Shown: positions 27,611-36,244 of the stretch, in pieces
How the letters are laid out: every line of letters starts with the position of its first letter
How positions within the stretch are numbered: position 1 is the first letter of the stretch
Origin: Paucibacter sp. KBW04
Lineage (GTDB): Bacteria; Pseudomonadota; Gammaproteobacteria; Burkholderiales; Burkholderiaceae_C
Direction: 5' to 3'
Length of the DNA: 64,000 nt
Assembly (NCBI RefSeq): GCF_003852425.1
Contig: NZ_QAJN01000010.1
Span: forward strand, 186,724 to 250,723
Notes under the pieces: generated by a model
What the model saw: only the letters and a program-made list of their open reading frames with translations
Databases searched by the model: none
What the model was told of the DNA's origin: nothing
Position numbers and translations under genes: made by a program

Positions 27611-27698
27611 ACATGCGCGGCATCGGTCTGCCCGCGCCGGCCTGATGTCGCCCCTTTTTACCCCCCGCCTACAATGGCGGTTTGCTCGGTATTCGCCC

Positions 27699-28484
27699 AT
27701 GTCTGACTCTGCTGACAGCGCTTTGCACGTCAAACCTTATGTGTATGAGGCCAAGGGACTCAAGGCCCTGCACTTCTCTATCCACGAGATCCAGAGCAGC
27801 ATGCAGACCGCGCGGCCCTTTGCGCTGGAACTGGAGTACACGCGCGCCATGATGGCGTTTCTACTCCTGATACCGGCCCCGGCCACGCTGGCGATGATTG
27901 GCCTGGGCGGCGGCTCGATGGCCAAGTTCTGCCACCGCTTCCTGCCGCAGACCCGCATCAAGGTGCTGGAAATCAATCCCCACGTCATCGCTCTGCGAGA
28001 GGCCTTCGAAGTGCCACCAGATGACGAGCGCTTCTTGATACGCCGGGCAGACGGTGCGGAGTTTGTTCGGCTGCCACCTTATCGTCAGGATGTCTTGCTG
28101 GTCGATGGCTTCGATGACCAGGGCCAGCCACCGGCGCTTTGCTCCCAGCGCTTCTACGACGATTGTTTTGAGACCTTGTCCGATGATGGCCTGATGGTGG
28201 CGAATCTGCATGCGGGGCACAAGCATTTTGATGCCCATCTGGCCCGCATCGAGCGCAGCTTTGGGCCAGACCAGATGCTCTTCATCAAAGACAGCGAGCG
28301 CTCCAATGCGGTGGTGTTCGCCAGCAGAGGCCCGCAATTGCAGAGCTTCAAGTCAGCGCCACTGCGCCAACCCGCAAATTTCGACGCCGAAACTTGGGCC
28401 GACATGATGCCGGCCTTCGCCCAGTTGGCTGCGGCCGTCAAGGCCAAGCAGGCCTCGAGCGGCGAGCCAAGCTTCAGGCCCTGA
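27699..28484 (+). CDS. Spermidine synthase-like methyltransferase-fold protein
   Basis: 261 residues. A Rossmann-type domain has the glycine-rich loop MIGLGGGSMAKFCHRFLP (about 65-82), the acidic residue after strand 2 (IKVLEINPHV) and the catalytic-type DGFDDQGQP region (about 136) seen in spermidine synthase-like proteins. The N-terminal strand domain typical of true SpeE is short, so it may be an aminopropyltransferase relative of unknown substrate. Start taken at MSDSADSALHVKPY; longer in-frame starts would run into the recombinase gene. Its 3' end overlaps a small gene on the other strand by 11 bp. Confidence 0.85.
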   Translation: MSDSADSALHVKPYVYEAKGLKALHFSIHEIQSSMQTARPFALELEYTRAMMAFLLLIPAPATLAMIGLGGGSMAKFCHRFLPQTRIKVLEINPHVIALREAFEVPPDDERFLIRRADGAEFVRLPPYRQDVLLVDGFDDQGQPPALCSQRFYDDCFETLSDDGLMVANLHAGHKHFDAHLARIERSFGPDQMLFIKDSERSNAVVFASRGPQLQSFKSAPLRQPANFDAETWADMMPAFAQLAAAVKAKQASSGEPSFRP

Positions 28485-28731
28485 GATCGAGCAAAGTGCC
28501 CGGGCCCACGGGGGCTGGTGTGGGTGCCGGCGCAGGAGCCTGGACGACACCGTTTTGAGCTGGCCGGGGGCGATCAGATTGTTCGCCAAGCAAGGCAGGC
28601 TGCGCTTGCTTGCCAGGCGCGCCGGCTTGAGCCCCTGTCAGAAGGCCCTTGGACTTGGTGGCCCCCTTCTCGTGGGAGGGCAAGCAACCGCCCGGGCCGC
28701 GGCTGAAGCCGGTGTTGATGGCCATGCTCAT
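28474..28731 (-). CDS. Small hypothetical protein, Gly/Ala/Pro-rich
   Basis: 85 residues, MSMAINTGFSRGPGG at the start and a low-complexity tail (VQAPAPAPTPAPVGPGTL). No domain recognised; probably disordered. TTTTGGAG lies seven bases before the ATG, which argues for real translation. Its end overlaps the end of the spermidine-synthase-like gene by 11 bp. Function unknown. Confidence 0.55.
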   Translation of the reverse strand: MSMAINTGFSRGPGGCLPSHEKGATKSKGLLTGAQAGAPGKQAQPALLGEQSDRPRPAQNGVVQAPAPAPTPAPVGPGTLLDLRA

Positions 28732-28836
28732 GGTGAACTCCAAAAATGTCCAAGGGGCTGATCTTGCGACCGTGAATGGCGCCAGAAGCCGGGAAAAGCA
28801 GGCCCAGAGTTCAGCTTCTCTCAATTCATTAAGGCA

Positions 28837-29847
28837 TCAGGGCAAGGGGTGAGCCCGCGCAGCCAAATACAGGCGGTACCAATCCGCGCGACTCATCGTC
28901 AAGAGCGCGGCCTGCGCACAAGCACGTATGCGTGAGGGATCGGCACTGCCTACAAGCGGCTGAATGCCGGCCGGATGGCGCATCAGCCACGCCAGCAGCA
29001 AGGCCTCGGCAGACTGCTTCTGCTCTGCCGCCATAGACTCCACGAGTGCAGCGCATTGGCGCTGAGCCTCAGTGGCATCTTTTGGAAGACGCCCACTGAA
29101 CATGCCGCGCGCCAAAGCCCCCCAGGCCTGCAGCTGAACACCGGCCGCGCGGCAATAATCCAGGGTGTCCAGCCAATCGCCTCGCCCGGCGCGTTGGGCA
29201 GACTGCGGGTCGTTGAAGCTGACGCCTGCCTCCAGCCAGTCCAGCTTGGCCAAACTCATCTCCAACTGGTTGACGAGCAAGGGTTGATCCAGGCTGGCTT
29301 GCAAGCTGCGCAGCTGCGCCGCCGCCATATTCGACACACCCAAGTGCGAGACCTTGCCTGCCGCCCGCAAGCGGGCAAAGGCGGCCGCCACCTCATCGGC
29401 TTCCATCAAGGGGTCGGGCCGGTGCAGCAGCAAGAGGTCCAGATGCTCGACCTGCAGGCGTCGCAGAATCGCCTCCACACTGGCTTCGATATGGGCAGCG
29501 CTTAGGTCGTAGCGGTGGGGGCCAGCCTCATCGGCGGGTCGGATGCTGCATTTGGACTGCAGGGTGAGGCGCTGGCGCAAGGAGGGCTGACGTTTGAACA
29601 ACTCGCCCATGCATTGCTCGGCCTTGCCGCGGGTGTAGATATCGGCATGGTCCAGCTGCGAGATTCCACTCTCCAGGGCCGCCTCCAGGGCGGCATGGGC
29701 GGCGGCGATATGGGCCTCTTCCACGGGTTCGGCATTCCAGCCACCGCCCCAGCCCATGCAGCCCAGCACCAGGCGGCTGACCTTGGGCAGATGGGCGCGC
29801 AGGGGGAAGGCGGGCTTGGGGGTTTGAATCGTCTTGTCGTCCTGCAC
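28837..29847 (-). CDS. Aldo/keto reductase
   Basis: 336 residues in a TIM-barrel aldo/keto reductase pattern: LVLGCMGWGGGW near 26, the catalytic pair in LDHADIYTRGKAEQ (Asp and Tyr, about 65-71), Lys in LQSKCSIRP and His in LLLLHRPDP. It resembles the YdhF branch. NAD(P)H-dependent reduction of a carbonyl is expected; the substrate is unknown. The start is GTG with AGGA upstream. It faces the DUF4062-like gene divergently across 74 bp. Confidence 0.9.
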   Translation of the reverse strand: MQDDKTIQTPKPAFPLRAHLPKVSRLVLGCMGWGGGWNAEPVEEAHIAAAHAALEAALESGISQLDHADIYTRGKAEQCMGELFKRQPSLRQRLTLQSKCSIRPADEAGPHRYDLSAAHIEASVEAILRRLQVEHLDLLLLHRPDPLMEADEVAAAFARLRAAGKVSHLGVSNMAAAQLRSLQASLDQPLLVNQLEMSLAKLDWLEAGVSFNDPQSAQRAGRGDWLDTLDYCRAAGVQLQAWGALARGMFSGRLPKDATEAQRQCAALVESMAAEQKQSAEALLLAWLMRHPAGIQPLVGSADPSRIRACAQAALLTMSRADWYRLYLAARAHPLP

Positions 29848-29921
29848 TTTGAGGTCCTGAAGCCACGGGGGGCTCTATTGAACCTCAATAAGATGCAGGC
29901 ACTTTGAAGACAGGAGCACGC

Positions 29922-31100
29922 ATGAGCACGGACAAGCTGAGGGTGATGATTTCAAGCCGCTGCAAGCCTTACCAGACCGAGGCGGGTGCACTCTTTCCCT
30001 TGGATCGTTTGCGCCAAAGCATCCAGAAAACACTGAACGAGACCGAACTGCTGGGCCAGCCTCTGTTTGAGTGCTGGATCAATGAGCGAGAACCGGCCAA
30101 GCCCGCCACCCTGGACGTTTGGGACGAATGCATGAAAGAGGTGCGGCGCGCCCATATCGTGATCGCGCTTTACAACGGCGACGCCGGCTGGTGTGCGGAA
30201 GGCGGCGATGGGGGCGAGTTGGGCATCTGCCATGCCGAGCTCAGCACGGCTTTGCAGTCCGGCCGCGACCGTGTCTTCATGTTGAACCTGCCAAACGCAG
30301 CCGAATGCGGCGAGGCCAAGGACCGTCGCTTTCAAGCATTCGTCCAGCAGGAGCTGAGCTTCAACGGGCCACCCGCCCAAAACGAGGCCGAGGCCCTGGC
30401 CAAACTGAGCCAGACCCTGGCCGAAGCGGTGACCCGCTTGGCGCGCGAGGGCAGCAGCCAGTTGCGCAAAGGCAGTTATGCACTGGGCCAGGCCCTGGCC
30501 TGGAGCCGTATGAGTTTTGCCCAGCGCAAGCAGGAGATGGAAAACACCGTCAGCCAGGCCTTGTTGGAGCGTTTTGAGTCGGCCTCCACCTGCTCGCTGG
30601 GCGAGTTCGACGCCGGTGGCCTCAGGCTGCTGCTGCAGATCGAGGGTCAGGTCTTGCTGATGACGGTGCATGCCGTCCCTGCACCGATGACCACCGCCGC
30701 CGCGAGGGAGATGGTGGGCCGGCCTTTTCTGGCTGACCACCAGGTGATGACGGTGGACGAGGCCTTATTGCCTGTCAGCAGGATTGGCAAGGCGCTGAAG
30801 TTCCAAGGCCCGGTGCATCTGATCGCCTGCCATCGCAGCGTGACCGAGAAGCAGGCCACCGATATGCTGGGCTACCCCGATGCGACGGTGGTCAGCACCG
30901 GCTTTGGCGTCTATGTGCTGGACCCTGTGCAAAGAGTACAGCTGATCTTGCTGGCCAATTGCCGCGATGCCAGCTCTAGCCGTTATGCGGTGCAGCGGTT
31001 TTTTGACTGGCTCAAGCGCTCGGCGCAGGCGCCTGAATTCATCAAGCACGCCCAGGCGCGCTCACGCATCGTGCGGGCGATTCAGAAAGAGCAAGGCTGA
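29922..31100 (+). CDS. Protein with DUF4062-like N-terminal domain and unassigned C-terminal domain
   Basis: 392 residues. Residues about 5-150 resemble DUF4062: LRVMISSRC, then LFPLDRLRQSIQKTL, LLGQPLFECWINE, WDECMKEVRRAHIVIALYNGDAGW and GICHAELSTALQSGR. That domain has a TIR-like fold and is usually fused to NTPase or effector domains in bacterial conflict systems. Here it is followed by about 240 residues I do not recognise (LLLQIEGQVLLMTVHAVP, VHLIACHRSVTEKQATDML). No membrane segment or P-loop is visible. The ATG has AGGAG upstream. Function unknown; an antiphage or stress-sensing role is a guess based only on the domain. Confidence 0.75.
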   Translation: MSTDKLRVMISSRCKPYQTEAGALFPLDRLRQSIQKTLNETELLGQPLFECWINEREPAKPATLDVWDECMKEVRRAHIVIALYNGDAGWCAEGGDGGELGICHAELSTALQSGRDRVFMLNLPNAAECGEAKDRRFQAFVQQELSFNGPPAQNEAEALAKLSQTLAEAVTRLAREGSSQLRKGSYALGQALAWSRMSFAQRKQEMENTVSQALLERFESASTCSLGEFDAGGLRLLLQIEGQVLLMTVHAVPAPMTTAAAREMVGRPFLADHQVMTVDEALLPVSRIGKALKFQGPVHLIACHRSVTEKQATDMLGYPDATVVSTGFGVYVLDPVQRVQLILLANCRDASSSRYAVQRFFDWLKRSAQAPEFIKHAQARSRIVRAIQKEQG

Positions 31101-31103
31101 GTA

Positions 31104-31361
31104 TCAGCAGATCAGAGGCGAGTCGCCTTCGGCCGAGTCCTCATCCTCGTCCAAGGCTTCCAAGACCTCGACGGCCTCGTCCACCAGATGGTCGAACTCG
31201 GCCAGGTCCACCGCCAGGCCCTTGGGGATCAGGGGCTTGTCCAGCGGGCGGTACACGCGGCTGTGCAGATGGGCCAGGCGCTCGGAATGCTCCATGGCTT
31301 GAACAACGCTCTCGGGGTTCAGGAGCATGGCGAAGGGACTGACCAGTGCGGGGCTCAACAT
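31104..31361 (-). CDS. Conserved small protein (MLSPALVSPF type)
   Basis: 85 residues: MLSPALVSPFAMLLNPESVV, a middle section HLHSRVYRPLDKPLIPKG, and a strongly acidic C-terminus (VLEALDEDEDSAEGDSP). I recall this short protein from many Burkholderiales genomes as a conserved hypothetical, without a known role. The start at 31361 is favoured over the ATG two codons earlier because GAGGAG then sits seven bases upstream. Convergent with the DUF4062-like gene, 3 bp apart. Confidence 0.75.
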   Translation of the reverse strand: MLSPALVSPFAMLLNPESVVQAMEHSERLAHLHSRVYRPLDKPLIPKGLAVDLAEFDHLVDEAVEVLEALDEDEDSAEGDSPLIC

Positions 31362-31487
31362 GTTCATTCTCCTCAGAGGTTTACGGCAACAAGATGTAAA
31401 CAACTGTAGAGAGCGCCCTGGCTTTGGCGTAGTCGGCCCGCTGCCAAAGGCTTTGTCAGGCAAAGTCCTAGGCGCTTGCTGCTCGGC

Positions 31488-31507
31488 AGCCTGACCTCTG
31501 TCAGGCT
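31488..31507 (-). terminator. Hairpin downstream of the ankyrin gene
   Basis: AGCCTGAC-4 nt-GTCAGGCT, a perfect 8-bp stem 28 bp after the ankyrin stop. There is no U tract, so termination would be weak or serve 3'-end protection. Confidence 0.4.
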
Positions 31508-31535
31508 AATCGGGAGCCTCAGCGGACGACAAAGC

Positions 31536-32168
31536 TCAGCGCGCAGCCGCTTCGGCCAACTGTTTTTCGACCCGCTCACGATCGGCGCGGCGGGCAAAGT
31601 CCAGGGCACTCAAGCCCTGGGCGTTGCGAGGTGTGAGCTGCGCACCGGCCTTGATCAGCAATGGCGTCAGGTCCAACGCCCCGTAGCCGGCGGCCATCAT
31701 CAAGGGCGTCGTGCCATTGGGCGCACGGGCCTCGATATCGGCGCCTTGTGAGATCAGCCACTGAGCCACGCCGTTGTCTGGCCCGCTGCAGGCGTAGTGC
31801 AGCGGGGTCCAGCCGCCTTGATTGATCTCGGCACCCTTGGCCACCAGCTTCTTGACCCAGTCCAAGCGGCCCTTGATGGCGGCCAGCATCAGCGGCGTCT
31901 CGCCCTTGGCATTGCGGGCCTTGATTTCCAGGCCCGGATGGGTCAGCAGGGCGTCGAAGGAGCGATCCGAGTCTTCCTTCATCGCGGTAGCCAAGGCCTG
32001 GCGGCCTCGGGCATCCAGGGCGTTTGGATCAACACCACGCAGCAGCAGCCTGAGCACGGTGCGGCCATCATCCATCTCGGCCGCCATCACCAAATCATCG
32101 ATGTCTGCCGCCTGGCTGGCCAGGGGCAGGCCCGCGATCAAGAACAAGGCCCAGCGACGAGGGATCAT
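31536..32168 (-). CDS. Exported ankyrin-repeat protein
   Basis: 210 residues with a signal peptide (MIPRRWALFLIAGLPLASQAAD). At least four ankyrin repeats follow (GRTVLRLLLRGVDPNALDARG, KGETPLMLAAIKGRLDWVKK, GWTPLHYACSGPDNGVAQWL, NGTTPLMMAAGYGALDLTPL). Periplasmic ankyrin proteins often bind and restrain partner enzymes; no partner is evident here. The ATG lies 23 bp after the tatD stop on the same strand, so it may be the tail of the mltG-tmk-holB-pilZ-tatD run. Confidence 0.9.
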   Translation of the reverse strand: MIPRRWALFLIAGLPLASQAADIDDLVMAAEMDDGRTVLRLLLRGVDPNALDARGRQALATAMKEDSDRSFDALLTHPGLEIKARNAKGETPLMLAAIKGRLDWVKKLVAKGAEINQGGWTPLHYACSGPDNGVAQWLISQGADIEARAPNGTTPLMMAAGYGALDLTPLLIKAGAQLTPRNAQGLSALDFARRADRERVEKQLAEAAAR

Positions 32169-32190
32169 GGCGAGGCGCTCCTGCAAAGGC

Positions 32191-32967
32191 TTACTTCAAA
32201 GCAAACAAACGTTGGCAATTGGCCGTGGTCACGGCGGCCAATTCTTCCACGCTGACGCCCTTGACCTGGGCCAGGGCCGCGGCCACATGGGGCACGTAGG
32301 CGGGGCTATTGGTTCGGCCTCGATAGGGCACGGGGGCCAGATAAGGGCTGTCGGTTTCGATCAACAAGCGCTCCAACGGCAAGGCCGCGGCCACATCGCG
32401 CAACTCCTGCGCATTGCGAAAACTCAGGATGCCGGAGAAGGAGACGTAAAAGCCCCGCTCAATCGCGGCCAGGGCGATCTCCACCGTCTCGGTAAAGCAA
32501 TGGAAGACACCGCCAGCTTGTTCACCGCCCTCCTCGTCCAGCAGCTTCAAGGTGTCGGCCGCGCTGCTGCGGGTGTGGATGACCAGGGGCTTGGCCGCCT
32601 GCTTGGCGGCGCGGATATGGGTGCGAAAGCGTTCGCGCTGCCATTCCATATCGGCCATGCTGCGACCGTTCAGGCGGTAATAGTCCAGGCCGGTTTCACC
32701 GATGGCGACGATCTTCTCGCCCTGGGCGGCCTGCACCAGTTCTTCGACCGTGGGCTCGTAGACGTCCTCGTTGTCGGGGTGCACACCGACCGAGGCCCAG
32801 AGTTGCGGATGGGCCAGGGCCAGACCATGCACCTCGGGGAACTCCTCCATGGTGGTGCAGATGCAGATGGCCTGCGCCACCTGGGCCTGGCTCATCTCGG
32901 CCAGGATTTGTGCTAACTGAGCCTTGAGCTCGGGAAAGCTCAGGTGGCAATGGGAATCAATGAACAT
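32191..32967 (-). CDS. tatD: TatD-family metal-dependent hydrolase/DNase
   Basis: 258 residues. Metal ligands are all present: DSHCHL near the start, IGETGLDYYR near 92, VIHTRSS near 130, FHCFTE near 155 and ETDSPYLAP near 204. This family acts as 3'-5' deoxyribonuclease or related hydrolase. In many beta- and gamma-proteobacteria the gene follows holB-pilZ, as here (the order is conserved, often as ycfH). Function in the cell is only partly known. Confidence 0.93.
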   Translation of the reverse strand: MFIDSHCHLSFPELKAQLAQILAEMSQAQVAQAICICTTMEEFPEVHGLALAHPQLWASVGVHPDNEDVYEPTVEELVQAAQGEKIVAIGETGLDYYRLNGRSMADMEWQRERFRTHIRAAKQAAKPLVIHTRSSAADTLKLLDEEGGEQAGGVFHCFTETVEIALAAIERGFYVSFSGILSFRNAQELRDVAAALPLERLLIETDSPYLAPVPYRGRTNSPAYVPHVAAALAQVKGVSVEELAAVTTANCQRLFALK

Positions 32968-33009
32968 GCAGGAGGGCCTGTGGCGCTGAAAAAGACGGGA
33001 GCAGCGCGC

Positions 33010-33477
33010 TCAAATGGTCTGGGTGGGTTTGGAGGAGGAAATCTGGGTGCCCAGGATTTCTTCGATCTTCAGCTTGATCAGGCGGCTCTTCTCGTCGGCC
33101 GGGAAGCGCACGCCTATGCCCTGGGTGCGGCCACCCGAGGCATTGGCCGGTGTCAACCAAGCCACTTTGCCGGCCACCGGGTAGCGCTGCGTGTCCTCGG
33201 GCAGGGCCAAGAGCAGATAGACGTCCTCGCCCAGGCGGTACTCCCGCGTGGTCGGCACGAACAAGCCGCCATCGGCAAACACCGGCATATAGGCCGCGTA
33301 GAGCGCACCCTTCTCGCGGAACACCAGCTGGATCACGCTGGGCCTGGGCCCGCTGGCGGCTTGCGCTGTGTTGAGCGCCGCCGGCGCGGTGAGCGGCCCC
33401 ATGCCGGTGGGCAAGCCCATGGGCAGGGTTTGGGCCCCGCCGATAGGGAGGGGGCTGGTGGGTTTGTTATCGCTCAT
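33010..33477 (-). CDS. pilZ: PilZ-domain protein
   Basis: 155 residues. After a proline-rich ~45-residue N-terminus comes a PilZ-type beta barrel (PSVIQLVFREKGALYAAYMP ... GLFVPTTREYRLGEDVYLLLALP ... YPVAGKVAWLTPAN ... GIGVRF). The RxxxR and DxSxxG c-di-GMP motifs are not evident, as expected for the type IV pilus PilZ that works through PilF/FimX-like partners rather than binding the messenger. Position between holB and tatD is the classical pilZ place. Confidence 0.88.
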   Translation of the reverse strand: MSDNKPTSPLPIGGAQTLPMGLPTGMGPLTAPAALNTAQAASGPRPSVIQLVFREKGALYAAYMPVFADGGLFVPTTREYRLGEDVYLLLALPEDTQRYPVAGKVAWLTPANASGGRTQGIGVRFPADEKSRLIKLKIEEILGTQISSSKPTQTI

Positions 33478-33490
33478 GGCTGAAGTGTAG

Positions 33491-34534
33491 TCATCCCGCC
33501 CGGCGCGGGCTGGCCTCGCGCAAGGCTTGTTGGCCTTGCGCGAACAGGGATTCCATCAAGAGCCCGGCATTCAAGGGGTGCTCGGCATGGCGGGCGGCGC
33601 GGCGCAGGGCCGCTTCCCAGACCTGCAAGGGAGCGGCCAGTTTTGGCGCGGGCAGGCTTTCGGCCGGGAAAAAACTCGGCGCTGCGCCGTGCGAGACGCG
33701 CAGCAAATCGTGGCAAAGACGCTGCAAGGCGTCGATGGCGCGGGGCTGCGACCAGTCCGACAGGGCCGCGGCCTCAGCTCGTGCCAGGCGTTGCGGCAGT
33801 TGCTGCCAGGCGGCGGCACGCAAGCCGGCCTCATACCAATCGCGAGCTTCCTGCGGCCGGCCACCGGCGGCGGCCAACAAGACTTCGGCGCCCTCCACGC
33901 CCTGGGCCTTCAGCCATTGCAAGCTGGGCGCACGCTCGGGCAGGCCCAGGGGCACAGGCTGGCAGCGGCTGCGTATGGTGGGCAGCAAGGCAGCGGGCTC
34001 GCTGCTGGCCAGCACAAAGCGCAGGAGCCCGGCCGGTTCTTCCAGGGTCTTGAGCAAGGCATTGGCCGCCACGGTATTGAGCGCCTCGGCCGGATAGACC
34101 ACCACCACCTTGGCGCGGCCCCGCGCCGAGGTGGCCTGGGCAAAGCTCAGCATGCCGCGCACCGCCTCAACCTTGATTTCGCGGCTGGGCTTGGTCTTGG
34201 AGGCCTTGGTTTCGCCGTCCTTGGCCGACTCGCTCTCCTGGCCCCAGCCCATTTGCTCGCGCAGCGCGTCGGGCAGCAGCAGCAAAAAGTCCGGGTGGGT
34301 GTGGGACTGAAACAGATGGCAACTGGCGCAATTGCCGCAGGCCCAGCGCGGGCGCTCAGGCTCTTGCAGCGGCGCTTCGCACAACCAAGCTTGCGCCAGC
34401 AGCAGGGCCAGATCGAACTGGCCCACCCCCGCCGGCCCCTGCACCAGCAGGGCATGGGAGCGGGCCGTCGTCAGCGCCTGGCTCAGGGGCTGAGCCAGCC
34501 AGGGCAGCGGCAGTATTTGATCGGGGCCTACCAT
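33491..34534 (-). CDS. holB: DNA polymerase III subunit delta'
   Basis: 347 residues. The clamp-loader subunit: [21 protein letters not shown] (P-loop-like, degenerate as usual for delta'), a zinc-binding cluster [10 protein letters not shown] with [48 protein letters not shown], and the SRC motif (TIRSRCQPV). The ATG overlaps the tmk stop by 7 bp. A basic Lys/Thr/Ser-rich insertion after [10 protein letters not shown] (about 98-115) is longer than in E. coli. Confidence 0.93.
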   Translation of the reverse strand: MVGPDQILPLPWLAQPLSQALTTARSHALLVQGPAGVGQFDLALLLAQAWLCEAPLQEPERPRWACGNCASCHLFQSHTHPDFLLLLPDALREQMGWGQESESAKDGETKASKTKPSREIKVEAVRGMLSFAQATSARGRAKVVVVYPAEALNTVAANALLKTLEEPAGLLRFVLASSEPAALLPTIRSRCQPVPLGLPERAPSLQWLKAQGVEGAEVLLAAAGGRPQEARDWYEAGLRAAAWQQLPQRLARAEAAALSDWSQPRAIDALQRLCHDLLRVSHGAAPSFFPAESLPAPKLAAPLQVWEAALRRAARHAEHPLNAGLLMESLFAQGQQALREASPRRAG

Positions 34535-35157
34535 CCGCGTGCCTCCAGATGGCCGTCGATCTGGGTCGCCACCTCGGCCACGCTGAGGCTGGCGTCGATG
34601 CGGGCAAAGCGCTGCGGCGCGGCGGCAGCTCGGGCGGCATAGCCAGCACGCACCCGCTCGAAGAATTCCAGGTCTTGCTGCTCAAAACGGTCGGCCTCGC
34701 GGGCCGCGGCGCGGCGCTGGGCGGCAACTTCGGCCGGCAGGTCGAACCAGAAGGTCAGATCGGGCTGGCGGCCCTCCTGCACCCACTGCTCCAGCGTCGT
34801 CAGCACGGCCAGGTCCATGCCCCGGCCGGCGCCTTGATAGGCAAAGCTGGCGTCGGTGAAGCGGTCGCAGACCACCGTTTTGCCTGCCTCCAGCGCCGGC
34901 AAAATGACCTGGCGCAGATGGTCGCGGCGGCCGGCGAAGACCAGCAAGGCCTCGGTCAAGCTGTCCATGCCGCTGTGCAGAAACAAGGCGCGCAGGGACT
35001 CGGCCAGCGGCGTGCCGCCGGGCTCGCGGGTGTTGACCACCTCGGCGCCGCGCGCGCGCAGGCGCTGCGACACCGTGGCGATATGGGTGGACTTGCCCGC
35101 CCCGTCTATGCCCTCAAAGGAAATGAATCGGCTGTTCTTCTTGCTACTGCTGCTCAC
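34528..35157 (-). CDS. tmk: Thymidylate kinase
   Basis: 209 residues: P-loop [21 protein letters not shown], the DRF box in [19 protein letters not shown], and a lid region ([21 protein letters not shown]). It phosphorylates dTMP to dTDP. The GTG start overlaps the mltG stop (GTGA), and the 3' end overlaps holB, so mltG, tmk and holB are translated as a coupled set. Confidence 0.95.
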   Translation of the reverse strand: MSSSSKKNSRFISFEGIDGAGKSTHIATVSQRLRARGAEVVNTREPGGTPLAESLRALFLHSGMDSLTEALLVFAGRRDHLRQVILPALEAGKTVVCDRFTDASFAYQGAGRGMDLAVLTTLEQWVQEGRQPDLTFWFDLPAEVAAQRRAAAREADRFEQQDLEFFERVRAGYAARAAAAPQRFARIDASLSVAEVATQIDGHLEARGW

Positions 35158-36179
35158 TGGCCACCGCGCTGGTATTTGTTGACCGCGCGATTATGCGCGG
35201 CGAGATCCTCGCTGAATTGGCTGCTGCCGTCGCCGCGTGCCACAAAGTACAGGGCTTTGCTGCGCGCCGGATGCAGGGCGGCCTGCAAAGAGGCCTTGCC
35301 CGGCATGGCGATGGGCGTGGGCGGCAGGCCACCGCGGGTGTAGGTGTTGAAGGGTGTGTCGGTCTGCAGATCGCGCTTGCGTAGATTGCCGTCGAAACTA
35401 GCGCCCAGGCCGTAGATGACGGTGGGGTCGGTTTGCAAAGGCATGCCAATCTTGAGCCGGTTGATGAAGACCGAGGCCACCAGACCGCGGTCCGCCGCCG
35501 TGCCGGTTTCTTTTTCGATGATGGAGGCCAGAATCAGCGCCTCCTCCGGTGTTTTGAGCGGCAAGCCCTCGCTGCGACCTTGCCAGGCGATGTCCAGCTG
35601 GGTGTTCATGGCCTTGAAGGCGCGCTTGAGCACGGTCACATCGCTGACGCCCTTGCTATAGGCATAGGTGTCGGGGAAGAAGCGGCCTTCGGGGGCCAGG
35701 CCTGGCGCGCCGATGGCGGACATCAACTCGGCATCGCTCAGAGCAGCTGTCGTGGGTTTGAGCGAGGGCTGCTTGGCCAGGGCGGCGCGCACCTGGCGGA
35801 AGGTCCAGCCCTCGATCAGGCGCAACTGCTCCAGCACCTCGTCGCCGCGCACCATCTTGGCCAAGAGATCGCGCGGCGTGGCGCCCTGGTGAATCTCGTA
35901 GCTACCGGCACGGATCTGGCGAGATTGGCCCGACCAGCGGAACCATTGATACAGCAGGCGAGCGTCTTCCTGCACCCCGGCATTGACCCAGGCCTGCGCC
36001 ACCTCGCGCGGCGGCGTGCCGGCTTCCACCGACAACTCCACCGCAGGCGCCGCCAAACGCAGCGGCGTTTGCAACCACCACCAGGCGGCAGCCGCCGTGG
36101 CCGCTGCCGCCAGCGTCGCCAAGACCAAGCCCCACACCAGCAAGCTGCCGAGCAGGGATCTGCCGCGCTGTTTCTTCAT
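35154..36179 (-). CDS. mltG: Endolytic murein transglycosylase
   Basis: 341 residues. One N-terminal membrane helix ([28 protein letters not shown]), a LysM-like subdomain ([18 protein letters not shown]), and the YceG/MltG domain with the catalytic glutamate in [11 protein letters not shown], followed by [19 protein letters not shown] and [13 protein letters not shown]. It cleaves nascent glycan strands and helps set their length. It opens the mltG-tmk-holB-pilZ-tatD run and is divergent from ygfZ, with 65 bp between the starts. Confidence 0.95.
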   Translation of the reverse strand: MKKQRGRSLLGSLLVWGLVLATLAAAATAAAAWWWLQTPLRLAAPAVELSVEAGTPPREVAQAWVNAGVQEDARLLYQWFRWSGQSRQIRAGSYEIHQGATPRDLLAKMVRGDEVLEQLRLIEGWTFRQVRAALAKQPSLKPTTAALSDAELMSAIGAPGLAPEGRFFPDTYAYSKGVSDVTVLKRAFKAMNTQLDIAWQGRSEGLPLKTPEEALILASIIEKETGTAADRGLVASVFINRLKIGMPLQTDPTVIYGLGASFDGNLRKRDLQTDTPFNTYTRGGLPPTPIAMPGKASLQAALHPARSKALYFVARGDGSSQFSEDLAAHNRAVNKYQRGGQ

Positions 36180-36244
36180 TCCAAATCCTGTTTCTTTGCC
36201 CTTCCGAGTCCGGGTGGAATCGGGCGCTGATGATAATCAAGCCT

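Noticed and set aside
30105-30600. 152-codon alternative frame inside the DUF4062-like gene
   Set aside because: Shadow frame; the main frame has the ribosome-binding site and recognisable domain.
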